A stretch of 64,000 bases of DNA from Eulemur rufifrons (GCF_041146395.1 NC_091006.1:5896001-5960000); one strand, 5' to 3'. Shown: positions 11,226 to 23,548, counted from the first letter of the stretch. The notes: generated by a model from the sequence alone, not told the origin. A program made the numbers and translations.

Positions 11226-11227
11226 TT

Positions 11228-11390
11228 GTTGTGTGGGTGCAGAGGCTCACGCCCATAATCCTAGAACTTTGGAAGGCTGAGGCAGGAGGATCACTTTAGG
11301 TCGGGAGTTTGACGCTGCAGTAAGCTGTGATGATGCCACTGCACTCCTAGCCCAGGTGAAACAGTGAGACCCTGTCTCAATTTAAAAAAG
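11228..11390 (+). mobile_element. Old Alu-type monomer
   Basis: 'aggctcacgcccataatcctagaactttggaaggctgaggcaggaggatcac' then 'gcagtaagctgtgatgatgccactgcactcc' and 'cagtgagaccctgtctc'. A 7SL-derived monomer (FLAM/FRAM type), clearly diverged. Confidence 0.8.
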
Positions 11391-11405
11391 TGTGTGTGTG
11401 TGTAT
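11390..11405. repeat. Short (TG)n microsatellite
   Basis: 'gtgtgtgtgtgtatatg' follows directly on the SINE tail. Confidence 0.75.
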
Positions 11406-11409
11406 ATGA

Positions 11410-12260
11410 AATCATTGTCATTTTGTTTGGGGGAATGGGTATCCTACTTCATGCTCTTCCACGTCACAAGGCCTGCTCAGCTGGCATTCTGTTTGGGAGG
11501 CCTTGCAGTATCCTCAATTATGGTCAAAATGAACTTCACTCACTGGTCAGTTTTAGAGGCTCACCTGGGAGGGCATTTTGGCCTACAGGTGGAGCACCCA
11601 TGGCATTGGGGTTGGTGAATGCTCACGTGGGCTGCTTGTCAAGCTAGGAGAGGCGAATGTGTTCCTGGGTACGAGGTGCCATGGGGAGAAATCGCTGCTC
11701 ACTGACTGACAAGCAATCAGACCTATTTCCAAGTAAGTTCGGTAGAATGAACTAAGCACAGAGTGTGATCGGTTGTGGCACTGACGCAGAGGAGTTGTGG
11801 AAACGCTGAAGCCAGGACAGCAGGTCTCTGGCTGTGTTTCAGCTGAGGGTTCAAGGGGCAGGCAGCACAGGCAACAACTTACCTCTCGTCCACCCCAGGC
11901 CCACCACACAGAGCCACCCAATGGAGCCATTCTCGGGCCCCATTCTTAAAAAGGATGGGCCCTATTGCTGGGCATGGTGGGCCTGGAAGGCAGGCTCGGG
12001 GGGACACAGCCCCACAGGACCATCGCTTTGCACCACTCTGGGGGTGCCCTTGGCACTGTGGTCTCTGATTATGGTGCCCTAGGATTGTCCTCTCTGAACA
12101 CTGCATCCCTTCCCCTTACTTCCCCACCCTGGGTTCCAGGATAACGATGTATTCTGCCAAGGTCTAGAGCCCCCTCCATGCATGGGGTTGGCAGTGGATA
12201 GGGCTTCTTGGGGCTGTCAGTGTCCCCGCTTACTTGGTTGCAAATGTGATAATACACTTA
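11410..12260. other. No feature recognised
   Basis: Mixed sequence, GC-richer toward 11,900-12,060. Frames of 80-115 codons exist on both strands but show no domain or splice support. Confidence 0.4.
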
Positions 12261-12269
12261 CCTTATACT

Positions 12270-12550
12270 CACTTTGAGTCTTGCTGGACTCTCGTGCGTC
12301 ATTGGTGCTCATAGGGCATCAGGAATACTACATGGGAATGCCGTGACAAGGAGCGACAGGCACGCACATTGCATGGATCTCCTCTGCTCACACGCATGCT
12401 CCATTGGCCCTTGGGCTTCACTTACAAAATACAAGTTCAAAAATAAAATTATAAAGAATTTCAAGATGGTGACAGAGCATTATTCCAAACAAAGGGCCCT
12501 GTGCCACTGCGTGGGTCACACAACCATGAAGCCAGCCTTGTCTGGATTTG
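12270..12550. mobile_element. Unclassified ancient repeat, probably DNA transposon or LTR relic
   Basis: 'cccttgggcttcacttacaaaatacaagttcaaaaataaaattataaagaatttcaagatggtgacagagcattattccaaac' and 'gggccctgtgccactgcgtgggtcacacaaccatgaagccagcc' read like a dispersed mammalian repeat, but I cannot name the family. Confidence 0.35.
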
Positions 12551-13195
12551 TCATGTGAAGTAACAAAGGTCCAGTTTGAGATAAAGTTCTGTTGCCACCA
12601 GAATTTAAACTTAACTGACTTAGGATAATTGCGTTTAACAGTAAGAATTAAAACACTTTTAGGGCCGATACATGTTTAGTTGACTATACATTCTAATCAA
12701 AACATAATTGATATCCTTGCCTATGCCTGTTTTTCTTCCAGCCACTAGTGGAAAGTGGTCCATCTGGGAAAATGACACCACCTACTACCTGTTTGCTCAA
12801 ACCAGAAACACATATCTATGTATGCATAATAAGAATTCACATCTGTATTGAAAGTACAAAAATGTGCCCTACAAAAAAAACACAGGGAAGTCACTTTGTT
12901 CGTTTATTCAATTCATTTAGCAGGCATTTGGTGAACTGCTATGAAACTGTATGCAGTTTGAATCTGGCAGAAAAACACTTTGCAAATACTCATGAGGCTG
13001 TGTGAAGGTCATTCTTAGAGGTTCCTGTTCTGCCTCTCCCCATCAGCGAGGCCTGTTTGTTCCTGATCTGAAATGGATCTTCACTAGCCTCCTTCCTGTT
13101 CTGCTGCCCTTACCCTGGGCCCAGCCGCCACCAACTCTCCTTGGATGTCGCAATAGCCACCTCACTCTTTCTCCCTGCTTCTTTTGAACACTGAC
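12551..13195. other. AT-rich single-copy-looking sequence
   Basis: No repeat was recognised over 12,551-13,195. It contains TAATTG/ATTAA-type homeodomain-like words near 12,625-12,715, too few to call a regulatory element. Confidence 0.35.
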
Positions 13196-13199
13196 AATC

Positions 13200-13400
13200 T
13201 CCGTGAGACAACCAGAGAGATCTTTCAAAAATGTAAATCAGAACAGATCATTCCCCTGCTTCCTGCCACACTTAGAATGGAAAGCACACGGCTGCCTGTG
13301 GCCCACACAGCCCTGCTAGTGTCAACTGCATCTCGTGGCGCAGCCTCCCTGCTGCAGCCGTCTGGCCCCGGGGCTGCCTATAAGTTTCTCTGAACAGATT
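13200..13400 (+). mobile_element. L2 LINE, sense, C-terminal RT region remnant
   Basis: 'gagagatctttcaaaaatgtaaatcagaacagatcattcccctgcttcctgccacacttagaatggaaagcacacgg...gtggcccacacagccctgc' parallels the L2 coding text 'aaatcagatcatgtcactcccctgct...cttagaataaaatccaaac...atggcctacaaggccctgc'. Confidence 0.75.
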
Positions 13401-13824
13401 CATATGTTCTCCTCCATCTCTTGCAATTCTCTCTCTCTCTCTTTGTTTCATTAGAGAATTAGTCCAGCTTTGCATTTCTGGTGAGGAATTTTCCTCAAAG
13501 TCCCACTACTTCTGCTTACCTCTACTGGCCTCCCCTAACTGCAAGGCAGGTTGGGAAATGTAGTCCTAGCTGAGCATCCTGAGAAAGAAGGGAGAACGGG
13601 CGGGCAGTTAGCAAGTGGAGTGGGCCCGTTCCCTGCCCTCAGCACCCTGGGCCATGGCACCAGCTTGTGTTCATTGGCCTGCACCTTCAAGCCTCCTTCC
13701 TCCCCTGCGTGGCCAGAATCAGAGCAGTGACTCTGTGTGTCTGGTTGACCAGAGGATGGGATGTTGAGGCTTCTCAAGGGCTTTCAGTCCAGAAACCCAC
13801 CATGTCACCAGCAACAAGAATCAT

Positions 13825-13990
13825 GGTAGCTCACATTTATTGCTTACTTACTGCGCGGGAAGTCCTGTTGTAAATATTTTTCATGGAGTAACTTTTTACT
13901 TAATCTTCACAGTGCCCCTGTTGTTATCACCATTTCGTAGGTGAGGAAACTGAGGCACAGAGAGGTTAAGTAACCTTAGACACGCTCCCT
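13825..13990 (-). mobile_element. MIR SINE, antisense
   Basis: 'tagctcacatttattgcttacttactgcgcggg...cttaatcttcacagtgcccctgttgttatcaccatttcgtaggtgaggaaactgaggcacagagaggttaagtaacc' is a clear antisense MIR. Confidence 0.85.
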
Positions 13991-14049
13991 GTCAGTGGGT
14001 TTTTCCCTTTCAGTGTGTTATGAATAAGAGGATTAGAAAATAAAGCCTG

Positions 14050-14790
14050 ACCTATTTTGGTAGATCGACCATTGTTCTGTCTTCCATCTGATTAGCTGGG
14101 ATCTGGACAGTGCTTTGTGGAAAAGCACCCAGCGGTCGAAACCGCACTGACAAGCTGTTTTTATAGGAGTGCAGGAAGGGGCTTAACTGTTGGCACATCC
14201 AGCAAATGGCTGGTGACAGAAAGAAAAAGGATCCACAAGCTATGCAGGATTTCCCCAGCCCATGAGCCCGGGGCCAGCAGACCACAGTGCAGTTATGCCA
14301 GCGGGCTGGGCTTGACCTTTCCAATGCCGGTCACCCCAACTACTCTTAAAAGTTTGTGGGGAGAAAAATCGCTGTTCTCAGTTCAGGTCCTCTGAGAATT
14401 AATTCAGGCACCAGGTCATCTTTCTAGGTACCTCTGATCAGCCATGCTCCGTGGAAATCTTTGATTCCCACAATTCTTCTCTGAGTTAAGACTTCTAAGA
14501 CACCTTCAAGTCCACATCAGTGGCTCCCTGCAGACTCTCCCAGGTGGTGGCACAGCACGTGGCTGCTGGAGCTTGGTTGTAGCAGGTGTTTCAGTTGGGA
14601 ATGACTCTGGCTACAACTATCAGAATACACAGGTAGCACTGTCGCTTCAACACAGTGGTGTTCTGGGAACAAAAGAGACCCTCTGAAATCCAGTTATCAC
14701 ATCTGCATTCCAAGCTTGAAAAGGCAGACTGGCAAGGGGGCAAAGGACTGTGTGGATGATTCCGACCTTTTTTGTGAAGAGAATGGAACA
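14050..14790. other. No feature recognised
   Basis: Mixed sequence without a supported exon or repeat. Confidence 0.4.
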
Positions 14791-14799
14791 CTTTTACAG

Positions 14800-14962
14800 A
14801 ATCCCTGCATGAGAAGCCTTCACCTACCCCCAGGTTACGAAGATACGCTCCTGTGTTATCTTCTAGACATGCTCATATTTTCCCTTTTGCATTTAGGTCT
14901 TTGACCCATTTGAAATTGATGTCTGTATGTGGAAGGAGATAGGGTTCAAGGCTAAGCCCATG
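14800..14962 (-). mobile_element. L1 ORF2 fragment, antisense
   Basis: 'ttcccttttgcatttaggtctttgacccatttgaaattgatgtctgtatgtggaaggagatagggttcaag' is the reverse complement of the L1 ORF2 stretch also present at 1-110 and 31,330-31,400. Confidence 0.75.
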
Positions 14963-14964
14963 CT

Positions 14965-15168
14965 CTTAACTGCATTGTTGGTGGTGCTAGAGCCAGACCT
15001 GCTGGGTTCAAATCCCTGCTGGCTGTGCTGCCTACTTGCTGTGTGGTAGTTACCTCTCTGTACCTGTCTTCTGGTCCGTTAAAAATGGGGATCTTAGTAT
15101 AACCTACTTCACAGGTTATGAGGGTTAAATGGGTTAAAAAACTGAAAACAGTGCCTTAAATATAGTAA
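14965..15168 (+). mobile_element. MIR SINE
   Basis: 'tgctcttaactgcattgttggtggtgctagagccagacctgctgggttcaaatccctgctggctgtgctgcctacttgctgtgtgg...tatgagggttaaatgggttaaa' is a nearly full-length MIR in sense orientation. Confidence 0.85.
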
Positions 15169-15294
15169 AACCCAAACAGAAACCTTTTGCTTCAGCCCAG
15201 AATGAGAATTTGCAAAGCCACATACGGGTTTGGGGGCTTAGCAGAGAACCCTGGACCTGTCAGTGGGTGAAGTAAAGCATGTCACTGAGGTTAC

Positions 15295-15480
15295 CGTCTC
15301 TTTATCTTTACAAGAAATTGCCAAACTGCTCTCCAGAAATGTTTGTTCCAGTTTCCACTCCCACCCGCAGTCACTGAGCGTTCCCCTTACTCCACAACCG
15401 CAGCACATTTCCCGTTGTCAGACTCTGACATTTTGGCCAATCTGCTGCGCGTGAAATGGTCACACGGTGTTGTCTTCCCC
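15295..15480 (-). mobile_element. Old L1 3' UTR, antisense
   Basis: 'tttacaagaaattgccaaactgctctccagaaatgtttgttccagtttccactcccacccgcag...actctgacattttggccaatctgctg...gtgaaatgg' matches 'aagaaactgccaaactgttttccaaagtggttgtaccattttacattcccaccagcaatg' of antisense L1. Confidence 0.75.
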
Positions 15481-17120
15481 AAGCAGCTTCTCTGCAGAAG
15501 TCTGTCTGCGAGCCACCTCTGCCCCGGAGTTTGTCGGCGTAGGCTGGAGGCAGGACCACCGTCGGGCCCCCGGCACAGTAACATCCTCACAGCTCTGTGT
15601 TCAGAGCCCGGCAACAGCACACTTATCTTCTAGAGAGGGTGGGGCTGGGGTGAGGGGGACAGGAAATGAGGAAGTGAGACCCTCGAAGTCAGTGACCCAG
15701 TCTCAGCCATATTTGTAGACTGCATCAATCAATAAAAGAACCAGTGCTACATCATTAGTGTGTGCTATTAATAGAATATGGGTCATAAGAGAAAACATGA
15801 TTAATTGCAGGATGATCTCAGTGGCTGTTGAGGGCCTAGATTTTCCCAAAGTCCTTTCTTCACATATCAGCATTTCTTTGCTGGGATGTGTAGGGTAGAG
15901 GCAGTTGAATGAACAGATACCTTCCTAAGTCACTATTTCAAAACAGGATGGAGGTGGATATAATGGGCATCTTCTGTAAATGAAGGATGATTGAACCACT
16001 ATAGCAGTAGGTATGTAAGTCCCTGATGCCCCGACATGAAGCTGTGGTAGGTTAGAAAGGACAGTGCAGCATAAAGCAGGAGGCCCCAGTGGGTTTGGTT
16101 CTCCTTCATCTCCCATCTTAATGCCTAGCTCGGCCTCGTACACAGCTGGTGGCACAGAGGAGAGAGGCCTGGCTGTCCCCCATTACCACTTGGTCCAGAG
16201 AGAATGCATGTGGCCAGGCCCTCCCAGAGGCTGGGTGGACACTGCCCAGGGTGTGTATTCTGCTCTAAGACAAAAATGTAAGGGAACCTGCTGGCATCTC
16301 TGGGCACAGGGAGAGGAGAGAGCTGGTAGCCTGGTCCCAGCAGGCTGATGATCCCGTGCCAGCAGCAGTCTGTCTCTGACCATTTAGATTAGCTGCCTCT
16401 CCTTCCTCCAGGAAGACCAAGTGAAGGGGAGTGAAGAGGTGTGAGTGGACGATCCTTTCCATATGAGTTGAGGTGGAAATATGAGGGTGGAGTAGAAAAT
16501 TGCAGTACAGAAGTACAGGAACAGAAGAGCGCAGGTGTGCTTGGCTCTGCCTGGGGCCAGGCCGGTACCCTGGCAGAGCCACAGTGATAATGCCTGCTTC
16601 AAAGGCTTTCAGTGAGGATCAAAACCAAGGTCATTAACATGTAAGTACTCTGAAATGTAATGTAAGGATTGATTTTCAGTATGTTGATTGTGGAGTTGTG
16701 GAACTTTTGTCAGGCACTTCTCTGAAAGCAGAGAAAACTGAAGCTGCGGTAGGTGAAATCGGGGTGCGAAGGCCCAGAGCCTCACATGCTGCCTCCGTTT
16801 ACTGTCTGCAGTCCTTTTACCCAAGGACTGTACTCAGGCTAGTTGAAAGTGAAACCTCACGGGGCTTTAGGGGGGCCCAACCCTGCCCCCCAGTGGGCCC
16901 TGGCCTCAGACAAGTCATTTTAACATTCCAAACCTCAGTTTCCTTTCCTACCAAGTGGACAGGTCAGACTAGATCAAAGCATTCTTCACCCATTTCCTCT
17001 AACGGGGCTTCAGAGACATCCTTGAGACATGCAGTATTTTCCTTTTTTTTCTTGGAGACACAGGACGTAGTTTTGTTTTGTCAGCTTCTTAGAAGGGTCA
17101 TGTTCACCCAAACATGAAGG
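15480..17120. other. Largely unrecognised single-copy-looking sequence
   Basis: No exon or named repeat could be supported over 1.6 kb. Short MIR-like words ('caaacctcagtttcctttcctaccaagtgg') near 16,925 suggest a decayed sense MIR at about 16,890-16,990. Frames of 76-139 codons occur on both strands but have no domain. Confidence 0.4.
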
Positions 17121-17129
17121 AGTGTTCCT

Positions 17130-17490
17130 GTTCTATTAGTCTATTGTAAGTGACAGAATCTCCCCAACTCAAACTGGCTTAAACTCCTAAGGGGAGTTAA
17201 TGGTTCAGAGACCTGAAAGTCCCAGAGATGGACCTGACTAGTCACCATTCAGTTATTCTCATCAGGAGTCCACCCCTCTTCACTTCGGGGCTCCGCCTTT
17301 CTCAGCTTTGACTTTATTCTCTGCCCTCACCCCACCTCCCACTGCTTGGGATGACAAGGAAGCCCTCAGCAATCCCAGCCTTATATCCCATCTCTTTCCC
17401 CCAAATAATTGCAGCAAAATTTCCAGGGCAGGCTCTGATTGGCCCTGCTTAGATCATGTGTCTCCTGTGGAGCCAATCCCTGTGGCTGAA
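17130..17490. mobile_element. Unnamed family R, copy 2
   Basis: 'gtaagtgacagaatctccccaactcaaactggcttaaactcctaaggggagttaatggttcagagacctgaaagtcccagagatgg' then 'aataattgcagcaaaatttccagggcaggctctgattggccctgcttagatcatgtg...ggagccaatccctgtggctgaa'. This is the best preserved copy of the family here. Confidence 0.6.
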
Positions 17491-17917
17491 GGGAGGGAAC
17501 ATTCAGGCTAGGAGTCCGGTCGGCACACTCCCTTCCCTCCCTAGTTCTCTCCTCTGCGATTCTGTTCTTGGTATAAACCTGTGGGAAATGAGATGCCCGG
17601 CCTGTGAGTGTAACCTGTGTGGCAGATGGACCACAGCCATGGGGGTGCTGGGATTGGTGGAGGCAACTCCAAGGGCATCCTCCCTTCCCAGGTGGGGCTC
17701 TGGGATATCTGGAGTCCTGGCTGAATTCCTGGCCTGTAGCCAGCCCTCCTTTGCCGTCATTTCCATAAGCCCATGGTACTTTCCTCTCAGCGTTGTGAGG
17801 GACCCCAGACTGATGGACATCCACAGTTTCCTCCAGTCGGCAGGAAATGAGGCCCTGGCCCAGAGAGACTTGGCACCATTGCACGTCACTGCTGATCTGC
17901 CTTTAAAGAGCCATATG

Positions 17918-18620
<703 letters not shown>

Positions 18621-18624
18621 TCTG

Positions 18625-19180
18625 CCCTTATGCGTTAGTTGAGAGTCATTTGGTTGTGTGAGCAAATAGAAATTCAGGTCAGCTTGCTTAAGTATAAAAG
18701 GACACACACATGGACACATGGCCTGGGAGATTATACTTGTAATGGCTTCAGGCATGGCTGGATCCAGGGCCTCATGAGGTTGCAGGACCCTGTTTTCATT
18801 TACCTCCTTGCTCTGCTTTCCTCTGTCTGGGGGCTAGTGTTCACGGGCTCTAATCATCCTGGCTATGGTGCCAGGGTCACCCAGGCCATCTCTGAAGCCA
18901 GGAACAGGGAAGGTGGTGCAGTGGCTTTATTGTGAGGCCTGGATCATATGACCAGTCCCACCCTCACACCCAACTCACGGGTGGGGTCAGTCCCTTGCAG
19001 GAATCCCATGGGCTGAGTGGGAAAGCTGAGGTTCAGGGGGCTGACCCAGGAAGGGAAGTGGATGCAGGGTGGGCCAAAACAGCCGATGCTCAAGACCCCT
19101 TCCCATACTAAGTCCATGAAGCCAAATCTGCCACACGTTCCCCAGTTGTCTTCCTTTGGAACCTGCTTTGCCATTACCCT
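18625..19180. mobile_element. Unnamed family R, copy 3
   Basis: 'ggcttcaggcatggctggatccagggcctcatgaggttgcagg', 'tttacctccttgctctgctttcctctgtctgg', 'gaggcctggatcatatgaccagtcccaccctcacacccaactcacgggtggggtcagtccc' follow the same family order, 3' part. Confidence 0.55.
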
Positions 19181-19196
19181 CTGTCAGGTCTAGGTT

Positions 19197-19736
19197 AGGG
19201 GTTCTTAATCTTGGGTCCATGGACCCTTGAAGGGTGGAAATTTGGGGATCATTTTCATGTGAAAGTGATCCTCTAAACTGGAATCGTTTTTGGCTGAGAA
19301 AAAGATTACATCTCTACTTTTTCTGCCATCTAACTGAAATTCAGCACTCCCTTTTGAATGAGGGCAAGAAACCACAGTTATATTATGAACACCAGTGACT
19401 TTGTCACCACTAGAAATCACATATTTCCATATCACATTACAGTTGTCACAAATATCACAAAATATTATTTATACTCACCAATCTCTAAATCACTTTAATT
19501 ATTGGACCCACCACTGGATCTCATAATTTAAAGCATTAATAATGCAGTACAGATATTACCGTATCTCAAGATTTGGTTTAGTTTTACAGATATTTTGATA
19601 CCTGAATATAATTAGTTTCCTTTGTAATCTTGAATATTTTATTTTATACACTTAAAAACATGATTTTGAGGTGTCCATACCCTTCTTCACCAGTCTGCCA
19701 ACAGGAGTTCTTGGCATGAGAAAGGCAAGAACCCCT
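19197..19736. mobile_element. hAT-like non-autonomous DNA transposon, nearly complete
   Basis: Terminal inverted repeats 'aggggttcttaatc' (19,197) and 'gcaagaacccct' (ending 19,736) enclose an AT-rich body. It has 'gggtccatggaccct' near the left end and 'ggtgtccatacccttcttcaccagtctgcc' near the right. This is the layout of a hAT-type MER element whose exact name I cannot give. No matching 8-bp duplication is visible, in line with great age. Confidence 0.6.
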
Positions 19737-19995
19737 TTAAAGGGGGCTTCTCCAGGAACCCTAGGGACAGGGCTCTTGAAGGTGTCCAGATTCCTGAACT
19801 CTGGAAAGTTAGCTGGCTGCTTGCTATGTTTCCTTCCTGGGAGGCTCCCTGGAGGAGCTGACTGGCATTTGAGCTTGGCCTTGGCGTTTGGGAGCATTTG
19901 GATGTTACAGTGTTGGGGAAGTGGGCCAGGGCGGCATTGCCAGCCTGTGGTTAGCCTTCCCTTTGTTGACTATCCCAGCAGAGTGTGGTCTAGCC
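19737..19995. other. No feature recognised
   Basis: Short GC-moderate segment between two repeats. Confidence 0.4.
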
Positions 19996-19999
19996 ACGT

Positions 20000-20335
20000 G
20001 GTCAGGAGCCAGGCTGCCTGGTTCACGTCCTGGCTGTATGTAGTCTACTTTTTTTTTTTTTTATCCTTAGAGACAGGGTCTCGCTATGTAGCCCACGCTG
20101 GTCTCAAACTCCTGAGCTCAGTGGATCCACCTGCCTCAGCCTCTTGAGTAGCCGGGACAACTGGCATGTGCAGTCATGCCCGGCTGAGTATACTTTTGAC
20201 TGGCGGGGCTACCTCAGCTACTGGGCTCCTTACCCACTGTGTGCCTCAGTTTCCTCATCTGTGACACGAGAGTAATAATAGTATCTACTTCTTAGGGTGA
20301 TTGGGAGAGTGAAATGAACCAGCATGTGTCTGCTA
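20000..20335 (+). mobile_element. MIR SINE split by an Alu monomer
   Basis: The MIR left half is 'gtggtcaggagccaggctgcctggttcacgtcctggctgtatg' (to 20,045). It continues at 20,188 with 'actttt...cttacccactgtgtgcctcagtttcctcatctgtgacacgagagtaataatagtatctacttcttagggtg'. The Alu monomer at 20,046-20,187 interrupts it and is therefore younger. Confidence 0.8.
20046..20187 (-). mobile_element. Alu-type monomer, antisense
   Basis: Poly-T, then 'gagacagggtctcgctatgtagcccacgctggtctcaaactcctgagctcagtggatccacctgcctcagcc...catgcccggctga', which is the reverse complement of a free left Alu monomer. Confidence 0.88.
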
Positions 20336-20399
20336 GGACAGAGCTGGCACATCAGGAGGGAGAGTCATCAGTTAATGGCCATTCCACGTAGGGTGGCTC

Positions 20400-20540
20400 T
20401 AGGTCATCCTCTCAGATCTCGTCTGATTTAGTGCCCGACCCGTGCGGGCACCGAGAATGTGATGGTGAACAACACAGACAGCACCTTCTCAGCCTGGAGA
20501 CATTCATTCATCCATGAAATACCCGCTGAAATATAAACAA
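20400..20540 (-). mobile_element. L2 3' end, antisense, decayed
   Basis: 'gcgggcaccgagaatgtgatggtgaacaacacagacagcacc...cattcattcatccatgaaatacccgctgaaat' has L2 3'-end words ('gatacagcagtgaacaaaacagac'). Confidence 0.4.
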
Positions 20541-20699
20541 CCATGCTAAATACACAAAAACATAAATTCATAATACAAAGTTCCAAATCAGGACAAGTGC
20601 TATTTCTCTGTCATTCCTCTGTTCACAATTGTCTGAAGAAAATGTCCTACAGTAGCCCTCCATCTGCCCCCACCTCCCACCGGTCACCCCACACTCACC

Positions 20700-21070
20700 C
20701 CGCGCCAGCCACACAGGCCTGCTGGCCGAGCCCGAAATGCTCCACGTGGGCTCCCCCTCAGGAAGGCTCCTTCCCAGATAGTCACGCAGTTTGTGGTGTC
20801 TCGTGTTCAGGTCTCTGTCCTCCCCTCAGAGAGGCCTTCTTCGAGCTCTCTGTGTGCAGTGGCAGCACCGTCACTGTACCCTCACCTGCTTGGTTTCCAC
20901 CAAGGTCCTTCCCACTCCTGACTTGGTGTTGAGCCCTTGTTCATTGTCCTGCTCCCGTGCTAGAATGTCTGCTCCCTGAGGACAACTTTGTCTTGGCCGC
21001 TGGTGTACTCTCGTGCCAGGCACGTAGCAAGTGTTGGATAGCTGTTCGTTGAGAGAATGAGTATGTGAGT
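20700..21070 (+). mobile_element. L2 LINE 3' end, sense
   Basis: 'caggtctctgtcctcccctcagagaggccttcttcgagc', 'ctagaatgtctgctccctgaggacaactttgtcttgg', 'ctcgtgccaggcacgtagcaagtgttggatagctgttcgttgagagaatgag' are the L2 3' end in order. Confidence 0.8.
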
Positions 21071-21224
21071 GACGGATGGATATCGCAGCAGGAAGGCTCC
21101 AGTTGGCCAAAGACGTAAGCTCTGTTTTCCCCCTGTGTAGATGCCTGGTCTGTGACAGCGGCTCTCCCGGGACCCTCGAGGAGCACTAGTGTCCAGAAGG
21201 CACTAAGGGTAAGTACAGCGTGGC

Positions 21225-21740
21225 TGCTTGTTTACTTAAATTTTACATCTCATACACATACGCATCTTTATTATTTAAAAAATGTATATAAGAGTATCAA
21301 GGGAAAAGTGAAAGTCTCCTTCACTGTCCCTCCCATCGTCACCCACAAGCCCAACATCTTCCTTCCGAGGTAATTACTGTCGGTCGTCGGCTGGATGTCC
21401 TGCCAGGCCTTTTCCCGTATGCGAACATTCCTGCTTATTTATATACACACTTATTATTTTAGTTTTCTCTGTGGAGGCTTCTGCAGCGTGCTTCCCGCCG
21501 TCCCCAGCTGCAGGACGTCTCAGGAATCTTTGTTCATAAGCATACATCCATGTATTGTACTCTATTTTTTAATTCAATTTTTAAAACTTACATAAAGTAA
21601 AACTCACTCTTTGGTGTATAGCTCTTTGAGTTTAGACAAATGTATGCAGTTGTGAAACTGTCACCACAGTCACGATGCGGGGCGGCCCCACCATCCTACC
21701 CTGTAAATGCGCTGGTTTCTCTATAGGTTAAAAACATGGT
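21225..21740 (-). mobile_element. Old L1 3' UTR pieces, antisense
   Basis: 'ttttacatctcatacacatacgcatc...atgtatataagagtatcaagggaaaagtg...cctcccatcgtcacccacaagc' and 'ttaaaacttacataaagtaaaactcactctttggtgtatagctctttgagtttagacaaatgtatgcagttgtg' are two segments of old L1 3' UTR. Confidence 0.6.
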
Positions 21741-21744
21741 GTGG

Positions 21745-22230
21745 GTATTTATGCATAATTAAAATACATACATATGGTAAATACCTGTAATGTGAAGGTT
21801 TTATATATGTTACATTTAGGTTTCTGGGGGTTTATCATCCTCTTTGGTGTTCGTGGGATGTACTCGAAGCAATGGAGTGGGCCGCGAGCTGTCATTCTAG
21901 GTTGCACTGAGGTGGTCCTAATTGAGGACCTCAACCTTTATTGGCAGGGTTCTTGGGAGGGGGTGTTGTTTGATTCTTTGAAGAGCCAAGAGACTGTAAC
22001 AGTGTGGGAAGTAGAAGACAGAGGATTCTGGCGTCCGGACTAGACACTGGCTGAACTGCAGAGCCTGTCAGTCAAGCTGTGGAAACCGAGTGAATCTGGC
22101 TGGAACTTCTCTCTCATCTGTTTGCTGGGTCTCATCATGTTCCTCCATCCTGGCAAAGCTCTGCCCGGGTACCTGGAGCTTGGGACAGTGTCTAGCGGCC
22201 AGATTTCTGTCAAAGGATGCTTCTCAGCAC
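21745..22230. other. No feature recognised
   Basis: Mixed sequence. A 89-codon plus ORF at 21,774 has no domain. Confidence 0.4.
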
Positions 22231-22234
22231 AATT

Positions 22235-22965
22235 CTTTGTTAACTTTTTTATTTTGAAGTAATGTTAGAGTTATAAAAATGTTGCAAAAAATGATAGAGT
22301 TCACATATTTATCCTTCACCCAGCTTCTCCTAATGTTACCATTTCATCCAAGTGTAGCACAGTGATCAAAACCAGGAATTTAGCACTGGTCCAGTATTAA
22401 CTAAATTACAGACTTTCATCAGATTGCACCAATGTTTCCACTGTCCTCCTTTTTCTCTTCCAAGGTCCCATGCAGGGTCCCACGCTGCATTCAGTGGTCA
22501 TGTCTCCTTCATCTCCTCTAGTCTGTAGCAATTCCTCAGTCTTTCCTTGTTTCTCATGACCTTGACACTTTGAAAGGGGACCGCTCTCTTATTGTGTAGA
22601 TTGTCTCGATTTGGGTTTGTCTGAGGTTTTCTTGTGACTCAGTTGAGGTTGTGCATTATTTGGAAGAACACCACAGAGGTGACGTTCCGCCTCAGTGCAT
22701 CACATGGGGTCCCTGATGTCTATGATCTTAGTCCTGATAATGGTCACCTGGGTCACGTAATTAAGGTGGTGTCTGCCAGATTTCTCCACTGTAAAGTTAC
22801 TGTTTTTCCTTTGTAAATAATAAATATCTTGGGGGAGATAGTTTGCTAATATCCTGCTTTTCCTCAAACTTCCAGTCGCTAATTTTAGTGTCCATTGGTG
22901 GCTGGCTCTCGCCTGCAACAGCTACTGCTGTGGTGTTTCCCTAATGGTGGTTTTTGTGTGTCCCT
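22235..22965 (-). mobile_element. Old L1 (L1M-class) 3' UTR, about 730 bp
   Basis: The run 'ttattttgaagtaatgttagagttataaaaatg', 'tccttcacccagcttctcctaatgttacc', 'cagtggtcatgtctccttcatctcctctag', 'caattcctcagtctttccttgtttctcatgaccttgacactttga', 'aaggtggtgtctgccagatttctccactgtaaagttactg' and 'gtgtccattggtggctgg' is a long, well-preserved copy of a known old L1 3'-UTR text. The strand is inferred from the order seen in other antisense copies. Confidence 0.65.
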
Positions 22966-23227
22966 CATTCCTTCCGCATTCATTAACTGGAATTCTTCCG
23001 TAGGGAACGCTTGTCCCTTCCCCCTCATTTATTTCTTTATTGAGTTATTAATGTATGTATCATATGGGCTCATAAATATTTGTTTTAATCTAGCACATTC
23101 CTTTTCAATGTGGTAAAAGGTCCTAAATCCTGAGTGAATTCCTAGCCTTGCCTCTCGAATTGCAGGAGGACTAGCGTTTTCCCAACGTGATAACCAGAGC
23201 GTTAAGGAACTAGAAAGGAGAGGAGGT

Positions 23228-23548
23228 TTCATTTATTCATTCATTCGATTCATTTGTTGCTTTTACTTCACTCAACAAATATGCACTTGAGTACCTGCTG
23301 TTGGGTTCCAGGCACTGGGGATTCAGGAATGAACAAAACAGGTAAAATCCTTTCCCTGAGGGAACTGACATTCTACTGGAAGATCAAACAATAAACAGAC
23401 AAAAAGCGAATGTAGGCTAAGTCGGAGGGGGTAAGTGCTGTAGCATATGCAGAGATGAGTAAAGCAGGGGAGGGAACTGGAGTCACAAGGGGAAGTCTTA
23501 GACCAGGTGCTCTGGGAAGGCCTCCCTAAGGGGCCCTGAACAGAGGTG
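23228..23548 (-). mobile_element. L2 LINE 3' end, antisense
   Basis: 'ttcattcgattcatttgttgcttttacttcactcaacaaatatgcacttgagtacctgctgttgggttccaggcactggggattcaggaatgaacaaaacagg...ggaagatcaaacaataaacagacaaaaagcg...gggaaggcctccctaagg' is an excellent antisense L2 3' end. Confidence 0.88.
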
